Below, piece after piece: positions 47,821-58,468 of a stretch of DNA of 64,000 bases (within the stretch, counting starts at the first letter, position 1; every line of letters begins with the position of its first letter). The DNA lies in NCBI GenBank assembly GCA_021209875.1, contig JAGYVD010000006.1, positions 3,286,001 to 3,350,000 of the forward strand. Direction: 5' to 3'. This DNA comes from Rosellinia necatrix. Lineage: Eukaryota > Ascomycota > Sordariomycetes > Xylariales > Xylariaceae. The position numbers and the translations under genes are program-made. The notes below the pieces were generated by a model. That model searched no databases, was not told the DNA's origin, and saw nothing but the letters and a program-made list of their open reading frames with translations.

Positions 47821-50795
47821 GCAAGGACTCCAGTTGCTTTCTACTACTGGCTTAGGTTGTATCTATTCCGGTTCTTCGTGTTTGAAAATAGTACGTATTA
47901 AGCAATTGGCCGGACTAAATATAAGAGCTGATATGTAAGCCTGGAGCGGGTAATTTTTGATTAGCCATTTATTTTGGAGAATAAATCGACGTGAGTCATA
48001 GACAATATCTATTAACTTAAGGTCGGCCGATTGTTCCTATATATCGATCAGTTATTAAATTTAAGTATAGCGCTAGAACGAAGACAGACTTTTAACAAAG
48101 CCTCCAATCTTGTTATCGAGAGGATAGCGTCCCCTATGTGTTGAACGAGACCTATCGCCTCAAGCCAGTACAAGAACTTTCTTTCAAGGAAATCGCCGAC
48201 AGCCTTAACCTTAGAATAGCTACTGCTGTGGGAATCACAGAAATGGCTGATCTAGTGGACGCAGGAGTATCGTATGGCAGCTAACGGATCGGGGTCTGGT
48301 GCCTTGATATCGCTGACCAGGGTGCCGGGATGGCGTAAGCCGTATATGTTGCGCCGTAACGGCGATATGGCTTGCAATGACCGCAAAAATATGGCGTGGT
48401 GGGCTTCTGTAGGACCGGAGGGAAAGATTGTATTACTGGCTTTATCGCTTAAGTAGTCTTTGGCCGACTGGTGAATATGATACACGTAGTTATTTTGGAC
48501 GGTGAGGAATGAGCCACATATAGCCACAATTTTTCGAACTTTCTCTATCGAGGGTGAGACAATTTTTGGTAGCCTAGACAGTGCGTTTAGTTCGGCTAGG
48601 TGAAGCGGACGATTTGCTAGGGTAGCCGTCGAAAGGACGGACTAACAAGAATCCGGGTCCCTCAGTTGTTGAATCTGCGTTATTATCCGATCGTAGAGTT
48701 GATATAAGTCCGTTGGCACTTCTCTAACCGTATATAGTGCATCTACCGTTGCCGGATCTTTGAGCTCTTTGATGACCAGGGCAACCTACAAGAACGTACC
48801 GTTAGCCTTTTCATGCATAATATTTTGGACCTGATCTTGTTCTCTAGAATCGTTCCGCAAGGAGTCGACTTCTAATATTTTGGAGTTAATATAAGCATTG
48901 ACAGCGTGAGATACTTGCTCTGCGTTCTGTGTTAACTCAAGACTTAAATTTATAGCGGAACCGTCCAGCTTTAGGTGCTGCTCTATTTCAACCCTGTTGC
49001 GGCTGGAAACAAGCCACTTGACGCGAGGGGATATAGACGAATTGGCAGCGATAAATGTAAGAAGCTGTGGTAGTTCTTTCTTATACTCGTTGAGAGCGTC
49101 GATTAATATGTATGCTTTAGACAGGCTTGCTTCCTGCAGCATATCTTTTAACACTTTCGACAAAGAGACGAAAACGTTTACGCCCTTAAAGAGCTTCGAG
49201 CCGGCGGTATCGTAACGTTTTCGTAGGTGCGAGATGAGCGATGGATTTTGGTCCGCTAGAAGGTAGATGAGGCCTTTTAATACGGCTGTAGCGTTATTGA
49301 GATTCGAGTTTGTGCTTTAGCAGAAGAAGTACGAGAGAATGGTAGTAGGCTGCTGGTTTGGTTGTTTCGACTGCTTTAACTGCTTCTCTAGCTTATCGAC
49401 AATGGCAATTATAAGCATCGTCTTTCCTTTTCCTGGGTCACTTTTGATCTATAGCACTTTGGCTTTATCCTTGTTATGCTATTGCCGGAAGCGCTTGTGC
49501 TTGAGGATCCAGTTGGACGAGTTTGTTAACAAGCCGCCTTTGGTCTGCTTAATGCGCTCTTTGTTATCGCGGGGGTCCGTATTGAGAAGGTCGGCCAGGC
49601 ATTTCTTGTTTTTCTCGTCGTGCTTCTCGTTTTGTTTTATCTCCTGGTCTTTTTGCCGGATTTCCCGGAGAACCTGACGTATGCCGAGAATAATGTCTGC
49701 CGCTAGGGACTCCGAAGCTCCAACAAGCTTCCTGAGATAAGACTTGAATTCCTGGGTGTTGTATTGGTTGGAATCCTGCTGAATAGCATTCTCGGCGGTC
49801 TTGATAGACTGGAGAGTGCTTTTCTAGTCGTCAAGCTTGACCATGTCTCGTAGAGCGGCGACGAGGCGGTTTCGGTAATACGAGCAGACGCTTTTTATCT
49901 GGTATAAAAAAAGCTGTTTATAGAGGTCGATGATATGCTTTTCTAATTCGGCTTTTAGCGCGGCGGTGTTGTTAACTTGGTTGTTCTCGAGAAGGAGACT
50001 TGACAGGTTCCAGTACTATTCCATCCTCGAGATGACATAGGTAATTCTATCCCGATTGGCGACTGTCTCGTTGATTGGGTTCGCGAGTATCTTTGGGCAG
50101 GTTAGTAAAGCAGAACAGGATTATTAGCCACCTTCTCTCACCTGTAAAGCAAAACAAGCACCAGTCCACGCAATAGCAGCTTCTGGAACCGAGTTGACTG
50201 CTGCGCTGACTAACCCTTTTATCGGGGATATAATATCCGTTATCCCCTGGATGTTGTTTTTTACAGTGGCCTCCTTCTCTGTCTTCCCCAGCCCGGCCCG
50301 GACGAGCCTAACCATCTGGGACCGCCTGGTCTTCGAGTTTGTCTGCTCGATGTCGTTCTTTTGGGACGTTCCATCCGTTAGGTTTGAATTACTTTCGCGG
50401 AGCTCGCGGGATAGAAGTATCTCGTATGCATCCACCAGTTTCGGCTCCTCCTTTTTAAGATCATCGTAGGCTCCATTCCAAAGTCGCCCCTGAAGCCCAG
50501 AGGCTGTCGAGTTGGAAGGGGCCGGCTGCGGCTTGGAGGTTGTCGGCGCCGGTAAATCAGATGCGGGAGGTAGTGGAGGAGGTGCTGTGGAAACCGTGAT
50601 CGCCGGCTGAACAGGGGGGGCAGGAGGATTAGCTGTTGGTGGAGCGATTTGCTTGTGCGATTCGTTCCTAGTCGGCACAAGGGTCTCTGCGATGTGTTGG
50701 GATGGCATCTGCACACCGGACGGAGTGACCGCGCCATCTTGTTTTCTATTCCTCTTGAACTTGGACTTGAACCACTGGCCAACTGCGGGCGCCAT
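45901..50795 (-). pseudogene. NLR pseudogene (NACHT-WD40, HNWD/NWD-type)
   Basis: Reads in order on the minus strand. An exon at 50795-50142 has a Pro-rich N-terminus and a NACHT-associated N-domain (LWNGAYDDLKKEEPKLVDAY). An intron follows (50141-50091, GTGAGA donor, CTAAC branch). Then come a helical linker, a NACHT with Walker A (SDPGKGKTM, about 49430) and Walker B (AYILIDALNEY, about 49100), and a WD40 block. The frame stays open apart from nonsense codons at 50016-50018, 49824-49826, 49479-49481, 49449-49451, 49317-49319, 48786-48788, 48642-48644, 48252-48254 and 47863-47865. A further disrupted stretch lies at about 48000-48110. Most stops sit where this family has Trp or Gln, so one C-to-T or G-to-A change explains each, as RIP would do. 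Intact relatives mediate heterokaryon incompatibility and other fungal innate-immune reactions. Confidence 0.88.
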
Positions 50796-50843
50796 AGTCT
50801 CTGCGCGGAGAGCCTCTGAGAGCAAGAAGGGAGAAAGGACCAA

Positions 50844-52899
50844 GTAATCGAAGATATGTCCCTCCCCCTAGAGCAGAAGATGAGTGCCTAAGAGGGCGGT
50901 CATCGATGGATTGCAAGGCCTAGTCTTGTAGCCGTTGTTGCTATTGTTGTTGTTGTTGTTGTTGTGTGCCTGAGGCACCCCCGCAGAGCATTGGACATTG
51001 GCCGACACAAGGCTGCGAGTAAAGCAACGCATGGGAAACGTGGCGGCGTGTCGCCACTTACTACTGCCATTCGTATTAGGGTGCCACTGTACCGTGAAAT
51101 CCATCCCCCAACTAGGTATTAATCTGACGCCCATAAGAATTGGGTGCCTCCGGGCACCTACTACCAATTAAATGCTGTTCTTGAACCACGGCCAGTAATA
51201 ATCGTTCGCCCACGGGGTCTGCCTTCGTTTGCCGGCTATCGTGCAGAATGCGCCAAGAGGAGACTAGGTTGTGCTGAACTAACACTCCTCCCACAACGTT
51301 GTCTCTTTGCCGTCGCACGTGGAAAGCACCACACACCATTGGTATCCGTGCAACGACGATACTCGGGATAAACCTGAGTTTGGATAAAGAAGTGAGCATA
51401 TCCGCCTCGAGCCCGGCCTTTTTTCTTCGGCCCATCGAAAAAGGGACCACTACTGTACAGAGTACCAGACACCAATCTATAACTGCGTCTCGTTGTTACC
51501 AATAACTATACTTAACAAGAGAAGCCGTGTGCGGAGAGGGCTATAGTCGGTATAATTAATACTATGGTTAGTTTATAAGCTTGCGCAAAATCGGCTTATT
51601 TTATTTGTTAGACCTCTGTCTACACAAATGCTGACCAGCCCGCCGGTAGAGGAAGCAAGCTTAAAATACTTGGATGGGCATACAGCAGGTCTAGAATTAA
51701 TACAGCCCAAGTGTTTAAACGAGCGGGAGAGCAAGACTTACTAGAGCAGAACATTCATTTTCTGCACGGTGTCTGCAAACATATTTCCAAGCAAAGCCAG
51801 ATGATCGTCGCAGTTTCATTCTGCTTCTTCACATTCGCATTCGGCTTCTTCGCATTCATCTATTTAACACCGTTTTGCCCGTTTAGCCACGCAGTTCGCC
51901 TCTTCGAAGCCAGGAACATACCTCCGTAAGTCGTTAACTTGTTTGGGAGGCTTGAACGTGGCGCTCCACGGCTTCTTTTCAATAAAAGACTTCATACGAT
52001 AAATAGACTGTTTAGCCCGTGCCCAACCTCGTCTATAGACTACAGAAAACTATCAGAACCCGCCACTTTAAGGAAGCAATAAATACCGAGGGCTTCGATT
52101 TCCATTTCCCCAAAACGCCGTAGCAATCCTCTTTTTTTTCGTAGGCGAAGAGGTTCCTGATATTCCTGGTGTTCTTGTGATCATAGAGCTTGTATCAGAG
52201 AGGGAAACAACACTACCTGTGAAGGCACGAGGCGTCCCATCCGGTTCTAAGCCGTTGTTGGAATCTTCCAAGCGCCTTCTTTTAGGTGCTGATACCTACC
52301 ATGTCGTGCTTGTCGCCGCTTTCGAGCGATGCTGGAACTCTGATTCCAAGAGACACCTAGGTAATGGTGATGAGGTTGGCTTCTCTACCTACCCCTTTAC
52401 TTCGGTAATGGAGTCTATTTGACGCGTAACCACTGTAAGGGGTATCTTATACTTATGTCTTGAGAAACCCCCCTGATAACCATCGTAGTTTTTTTCACCT
52501 GTTACTCGGTTATATGCGCGTCCGCTCTCAATCCAAACGTTTGATATGATGTTCACTCTGCCCCAGTAACTAAGACGGCCATTTACATAGACAGGTAACA
52601 CCAACACGACGCCATAACCACTGCTCAATCGATAGTGATGTTTACGCAAAACTCCCCGATGCTTACTACGGATGAATGCCTCCCTACCCTTGCGTGAACG
52701 CCAACTCTCCCTGGTATGGTGTATTATGAAGACTAGGACCTACCTAGTAGGTATGGTAAAGGTGATCTTCTTGTTATTCCGCCCCTCCATCCGATAACGC
52801 CGCCCAAAACCCAAGCCCAATCCAAAAGAAAGACAGAAAAAAAAAATAAGAGAAGAGATCCGCAACAGTCGGCATCATCTAGTACTCCCCTCACTCCCG
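50844..52899. other. Intergenic, possible remnants
   Basis: Contains a TTG-type microsatellite (about 50936-50964). Several short frames (52068-52271 and 52389-52649 minus, 51711-51929 plus) lack good starts, splice sites or recognisable motifs. I cannot support a gene. Confidence 0.5.
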
Positions 52900-53886
52900 T
52901 TACTTCTTCCCTTTCTTCAACCTGGCCGCGGCGGCCTGAAATGCCTCTTCCGAAGGCTCGCTCTCGTTCGCACGACGCTTCTTCCCCCGCTTCCCGGCTT
53001 CGGGCGTGGCGCCGTACTTCGCGGCCAGGTTGTCGAGGAGGTTCTCGCGCCCTTGCTGATTGCGTCGGATGAGCGCCGCCAGCGCGTCCTCGGAGGACCC
53101 CCCTTTCGTCGTCGTCGTCGCCGTCGACTTCTTCTTCTTCCCCTTCTTGCCGCCGAAGAGCTTGTCGTGGACGCCGAGTTCCTTCGCGTACTCCTCCGCC
53201 TCCGTGGCCTCGTTCCTGGCTGCCTTCACGCGCGCCTGCCGCGACCTCTTGCTCTCCTTCGTGTACGCCCGGAAGGCCGGGACGTCCTCGCCCGCGATGG
53301 CGTCGTCGATGATGCCGCGGAAGCGTTCGTCGTCCTGGAGGACGTCGCTCAGCATGACGTGTTCGTAGATTGCGTCCATGTCGCCCTCGTGCTCTTCGTA
53401 CGCGGCGAGGATGTCGTCCCGCTCCTCGTCGGAGCCCTTGTACTGCGCCGCGAACTTCTCGATCGCGTCGTTGGATATCGCGTCGCGGAACTGTTCACGG
53501 TAGAAATCCGACCAGCTGAAGCCGTCCGAATCGACAATAGATTCCGAGGTGGAGCCGGTTTCGTCGTAGCGCTTGCGCCGGGTGGGATCCGAAAGTACGG
53601 CATAGGCGAAGGCGATGGATTGGAAGGTCTCGTGAGCTTGTTGTTGTTGGTCTTTAGACACCTTATCTACAAACGGCCGTGCCGCTGTTAGTTAAAATGG
53701 AGAGAGTACCACGACACAACATGCCATCCAAAGATAATCTATTTACTTACCTGGATGGTTCTTCAATGCGAGCTTCCGATAGGCCGACTTGACCTGGTCT
53801 GATGTCGCGGCGCGCTCAAGCCCGAGCACCTCGTACGGGTCAATGGTGGGAGGCTCCCCATCGGCAAGATCATCGAATGTACTCAT
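52900..53886 (-). CDS. J-domain protein, DNAJC9-like
   Basis: J-protein co-chaperone that stimulates Hsp70 ATPase activity. Vertebrate DNAJC9 is nuclear and works with histone H3-H4. Exons 53886-53751 and 53666-52900 (84-bp intron, GTAAGT donor, CTAAC branch, GTAG acceptor) encode 300 residues. The J domain (residues 14 to about 85) is split by the intron exactly at the HPD motif (NHP then DKV). It is followed by the family's C-terminal region with [21 protein letters not shown], an acidic [20 protein letters not shown] segment and a Lys-rich nuclear-type tail ([23 protein letters not shown]). No Zn-finger or G/F region is present, which excludes DnaJ types I and II. Confidence 0.9.
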
Positions 53887-54580
53887 GATGAATAGGTAGG
53901 CAGTTGGATGGGTTGATCTATTGCGGGCCAGCGACTACCAACCTAGGTAGTGGCTTCAGGTAGATGAGTGGGGATGAAGCACTACTTTTTTTGATTGGGA
54001 GGGATCAAAGGGGTAGATAGGTAGGTGGGTAGGTAGGTTAGGTAGTTGGTGGTAATAATCTCCGTGATACCTATCTCTCATGCTGAGGGTATACCGTACC
54101 TACGCAGATGATCGGGGTGCAGAGGACGCGCATGAGACGCGTTTAGTGGTTTCAGATAACTGGTTTAGTTGATCGACGCACTGTAACAAGCAGGGTGGGG
54201 TTTGGGTACTAAGTACTTAGGTAGTGCAGGTTACATCTGGGTTCGGTAGATTGGATCAAATTCCCGTAACTAACTGGGTCATCTAAGAGTACCTAGTGGA
54301 TGGTGGGGCAGTTCACCGTAATCGTGGGGCAAAACGAGGGGTGTCAAGGAAGCGTGCTTTGTAGACGTCACTGCGGCTAGAATATGTAAAGTAAGAACCT
54401 AAAATACTTCCTAATCGCGCTCGCTTGCCCTACTAGGTAGATTGTAGAACGGTACCTTGAATGAATACCTAATTCAAGCCCCCTATTAAATCCGCAAGGC
54501 CAATTCTACCTACTTATTCTCAAAGGAAAGGAACCTTAACCGGTGGCCGATTATCCTTAGCCCAATACAATTTCCGCGAG
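53887..54580. other. Divergent intergenic region (J-protein / deaminase)
   Basis: About 690 bp between two divergently transcribed genes, likely a shared promoter. It is rich in TAGGTA/TACCTA words (about 53941-53966, 54013-54048 and 54209-54225). Confidence 0.6.
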
Positions 54581-55105
54581 ATGACCGAACACACACAAGA
54601 CTCGGTTCAAATCACCCCGGCAGGCGACCATGAGGGCTATATGAGGCTAGCACTCTCTCTCGCGACGAAATCGCCGCCCAAGCCCACCAACTACCGTGTC
54701 GGCGCTGTGATGGTGGATACGGCCACAAACGAGGTGCTTGCCACGGGATACACACTCGAGCTTCCGGGAAATACCCACGCCGAGCAATGCTGCATAGAGA
54801 AGCTGTCCGCGAAATACACCGTCGCCAGTTCACATTTGGGCGAGGCTCTGCCTGACGCCGTGGCGCTGTATACGACGGTAGAGCCGTGCTCGCAACGGCT
54901 CAGCGGCAACACGCCTTGCGTTGATAGGATCCTGGCCGTGGGAGGGCGCATTAAAACCGTCTACGTGGGCGTCCAGGAGCCGGAGACCTTTGTCAGCGGG
55001 AACTCGAGCCGGAGGAAGCTCGAAGATGCCGGCATCGAGGTCCGTCTGGTCAGCGGGTTGGAAAGGGATATTTTAGAGGTTGCCACGGCTGGACATAACA
55101 GATAA
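54581..55105 (+). CDS. Cytidine/deoxycytidylate-type deaminase, RibD/Rib2 deaminase-like
   Basis: Intronless, 174 residues. Zinc-dependent deaminase fold with the two signature motifs: THAEQC (HAE, catalytic Glu and first Zn ligand, about residues 66-71) and EPCSQRLSGNTPC (PCxxxxxxxxxC, the other Zn ligands). The long PC-to-C spacing and the order of segments (MRLALSLATKS, YRVGAVMVD, VALYTTVEPC, VYVGVQEP, LEDAGIEVRLVSGLE) fit the RibD/Rib2 pyrimidine deaminase group of riboflavin synthesis. They do not fit cytidine deaminase itself. It lacks a reductase domain, so it may be a stand-alone pyrimidine deaminase or a paralogue with another substrate. It lies just upstream of tRNA-Lys. Confidence 0.85.
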   Translation: MTEHTQDSVQITPAGDHEGYMRLALSLATKSPPKPTNYRVGAVMVDTATNEVLATGYTLELPGNTHAEQCCIEKLSAKYTVASSHLGEALPDAVALYTTVEPCSQRLSGNTPCVDRILAVGGRIKTVYVGVQEPETFVSGNSSRRKLEDAGIEVRLVSGLERDILEVATAGHNR

Positions 55106-55318
55106 TTTTCACAAAGCACGGGGACACCGCGCCCATCCCGTTTTGCAAGCCCGGCCATCGGAATGTCTGGTGACGACAATAAGTTGCCAAGGCTTCTCGT
55201 TCGCTGATGAGACACAGCGACAGCTGCGATAAACCAATCCGACCTCTCGCATATATGCGCATCTATCCCCACCTGCCCTCAACAAGCAGCAGTGGTTGGT
55301 TACTCCTTCCGATCCACT

Positions 55319-55391
55319 GCCCGGTTAGCTCAATCGGTAGAGCGTGAGACTCTTAATCTCAAGGTTGCGGGTTCGACCCCCGCATCGGGCT
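55319..55391 (+). tRNA. tRNA-Lys (anticodon CTT)
   Basis: A 73-nt cloverleaf. The acceptor stem GCCCGGT pairs with ATCGGGC (one G-T). The D arm is GCTC/GAGC, the anticodon stem TGAGA/TCTCA has loop CTCTTAA (anticodon CTT, reading AAG), and the T arm GCGGG/CCCGC has loop TTCGACC. There is no intron. A and B boxes are intact, and a T-run terminator lies downstream at about 55433. Confidence 0.97.
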
Positions 55392-58300
55392 CAAATCCCG
55401 ATGCCTCTCAGTTCACTGAGATCGCAACGACTTTTTTTTTCTCTTTTCTTTTCTTTTCTTTTCCTTCATTTAATTCCTTAGATACTATCTATAGCTCAAA
55501 CCTACCTACGATCAATTATGATCATGCCTTCCCCAAAAGCAGGTTTCCACGGGTTGGGGCGTTTTTCTACCACTGCCTCCGTTCCACGTAGCACATTTTC
55601 ATTAATTCATCCCTTCTGCTTCTGTTGCTATCCGCCTGTCTCTTCTGTTATTCTGCTTAGGTACCATTCTCTCGTAAGTGTGCCAAGTTATAGGCATAAT
55701 GTACCGTGGTCTAATGCTCCACGTAGCTTGTTCCTAGCGTCATTACGGCCTATTGGGTCGGTCATCTTACATTTACTACAAGTAGACCTGCCTTCGAGGT
55801 TAAGATAGGGTCGCCTCCAGTCATGGTTACCCAATCCGGTGAAATTCAATGGAATAACACCCTCGAGTTGCGCACTTGCCGCCAGACTCCTGACCAGCAT
55901 TTAATTTCTTCATGATCTTGGCAGTTCGACTCTTGCCATCTCGGCCAAGCACATTGACTCTACGACTGATAGAGTGAGGGCGGGGTCTGCGACCCTCCTC
56001 CCCGCTACGTGAGGTTTGCTCATCCCAACGGCAGCGGCAACCGTTTTGTCCGACCAGCCCAATCTCCGTTTACTCCCCACTCCACTGTCATGTGAGAGTA
56101 GCCGGGGTGTTTGATACATCACTGCTGCTGCAAAGCGATTGGTGTTGGGCCAATTGAAGGTAAGGAGCCGTTCACATGAATAAGGCAGGTGTTGTTCCAT
56201 CAATCAATACTTAACCAACCGTACAGGACTCCTATCCTACTATTAACGATGCGGCTCATTTGGAGCTAAGCACAAATAGACCCACAGCATTCTTGCTAAG
56301 CTGGTATCACGAAGCGGTGATGTTTCCTAGGCCACGCCAAGCAAGGCACTTCGACGGTTGGTATTGGTCGCCTTGTACATCCGAGGCCGGCCAACAGAGG
56401 CGCATCTTCAGAGATGAGACCGACCCGAACACACCGCGTAGGTGCATGAAAGACAATGATCCTAGGAACGTAGAATGCAGTACCCCCGCAGCCACTCCCC
56501 CCTTGGACACAAGATTCGAGCGCCGGCGACCCGTCCCGTCGTGCAATCGGCCAAACACTTCCAGGGGATATGTCGTGTGCCCAAGAACTATTGTCGACTA
56601 GGCTCCAATACATCGAGGATCGCATTTGACATCCATTGAAGAGGATGAGCCGGCAAGGGCGGGGCGATGTTCCACGGCTGGAGACAGGAAAACCCACCGG
56701 GAGTTCCCGTATGCTCTGACTCATATAATCGAATGCGTATGTCCTATGTACACCCAGATGCACTCAATTCGAGAGATGGGTTGATGTCGGCGTCTCACGA
56801 CGTGGGTGGTATTCTGGGCTCAATCCGTGTGCCAAGCCGTGGGCTGCAGATGTCCTTGTCCATCGCGCGTGGGCTTGGTTGGCAATCCGCCTTGTGAGCT
56901 GCAGGGGGGGGTTTTACATGCCATCTCTCTCTTCGCGGATACCTGAGGCAATGTGTGAGAGCCCTATTGGAGCGTCTTACTCTTGAGTTCGCCGCTCCAG
57001 GATGGGATATCCATAGCATATGTCAGTGGCTTAAACGGCCACCGTGGGGCGGTGTGACTGTGCATGAAGGATGAACAACAATTTCTGACGATTCTGGTGG
57101 TCGTCTAGTTGGTGGTAGAGATAACCCCTTCCTCCCCTTCCCTCCCCTTCCCTCCCCTCCTCCTCAAGTTCTATCGCTTCAACCTCATCCCAGCCCGGTG
57201 CCCATGGTAGACGCCCGTTATTCGGGAAGCACACTGTACCCAGTGGCATGCACGGATGTTTATTGGATGGAGCACTATCCCCCTGTTAGACCGTCATCCT
57301 GTCATACTATTCCGCGGTTAGTCGGTCGTTGCGTCATTCGAGACAGGGTTGTGTTCAGCGGCCGGCCAGCTTTTCGAGCCTGTTATGTATTTCATTTCAC
57401 CGCTTCTACCAAAAGATAGAAACATCATAACACTGGCACCTATTCTGAAACCGTCAAGAGACAAGCCATCGAGACTGGTGGAAATAATGGAAGGGCGTTA
57501 CGACAAAGGTGTGTCCCAATGCAAAGTTGACGACCGAACGAGGCATTGTGCCTGGAGAAATGGGCTGTAATATAGGTGTTGCACCGTACCTTAGCATCTG
57601 ACTCATAGTACAGTACTGTACAGTCTGTACATGTGCAGATATAGCCAGTTGAGCAGCTCCCTGCTTAAACAAGCTACTTTTACATACATAAACAACTCAT
57701 GCACATGGTTATTCGGAAAAAACGAGCTTTCGCTCAACCACGCTAGTTCCCTTCCCTGCTCCATCCTTAGTTATCTCATTCTTTCTCTGGGAGCCTTTAT
57801 GCCCACAGCTAGTTGCTTGCCGTCTTCTACATATTTCTCACCCATGGCCAAAACCCTCTTCCCAGGTTCCTTAGGTTAGGCACATACGCCATCTCCCTTT
57901 CATCAGCGAGTGGCCCGACCCAGGCGCTATAAGACGTTGACGGCGAAAGGGTCCGTCCTTTTTCCCTCTTGCAGCTCTCCGCACTACGATCCTTGTTGGC
58001 GTATTGACCCAATCGGGTCTGTGGCCGAGACTAGCATCATCCTCATTGTTGCCAACACAATACGGGACGTTGCCCACCCATTAGCGGGCGTCACGCAACA
58101 ACGGCCACTCACAAACAACTTACAGACGCCTTTTCCTAAGGTCAACTGTCAAATGCAATCAATCACCAAACCCATCCGCATCTCGGCCGCTTATAACTTT
58201 CCCCATTTCACCCTTCGAACTCCCCCCGCCACCCCCCCAACTGTGTCTAAAACGTCTTAGCCAAGTGGTCTAGGCAGGGGTCCCGACAGTCAAGAACTCG

Positions 58301-58468
58301 ACCTGTGTTCTTTCCACAACGCACCCACTATTTTCATACCAAACAAACATTCTCATTGCAAACCGTCACCCACACAAACACCGGCCCTGCCTTACCAACC
58401 TCGGGCGTTCACACTAGGGCACTTTGCTATTCTCTCTACCCCGGACATCTCAACCCACACGCCGGACC
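55392..58468. other. Long intergenic region upstream of Argonaute
   Basis: Three kilobases without a supported gene. A pol III T-run follows the tRNA at 55432-55441. A CT-rich tract with repeated CCTTCCCTCC units lies at 57126-57165. A tRNA-like A-box word (TAGCCAAGTGG, about 58258-58268) lies near the Argonaute promoter without a full cloverleaf. The last about 200 bp is C/A-rich leader. Confidence 0.55.

Noticed and set aside
51711..51929. Plus-strand frame with a hydrophobic core
   Set aside because: Begins at GTG rather than ATG and has no family likeness.
52068..52649. Two minus-strand frames (52068-52271, 52389-52649)
   Set aside because: Read plausibly in places but are short, unlinked by splice sites and unrecognised.
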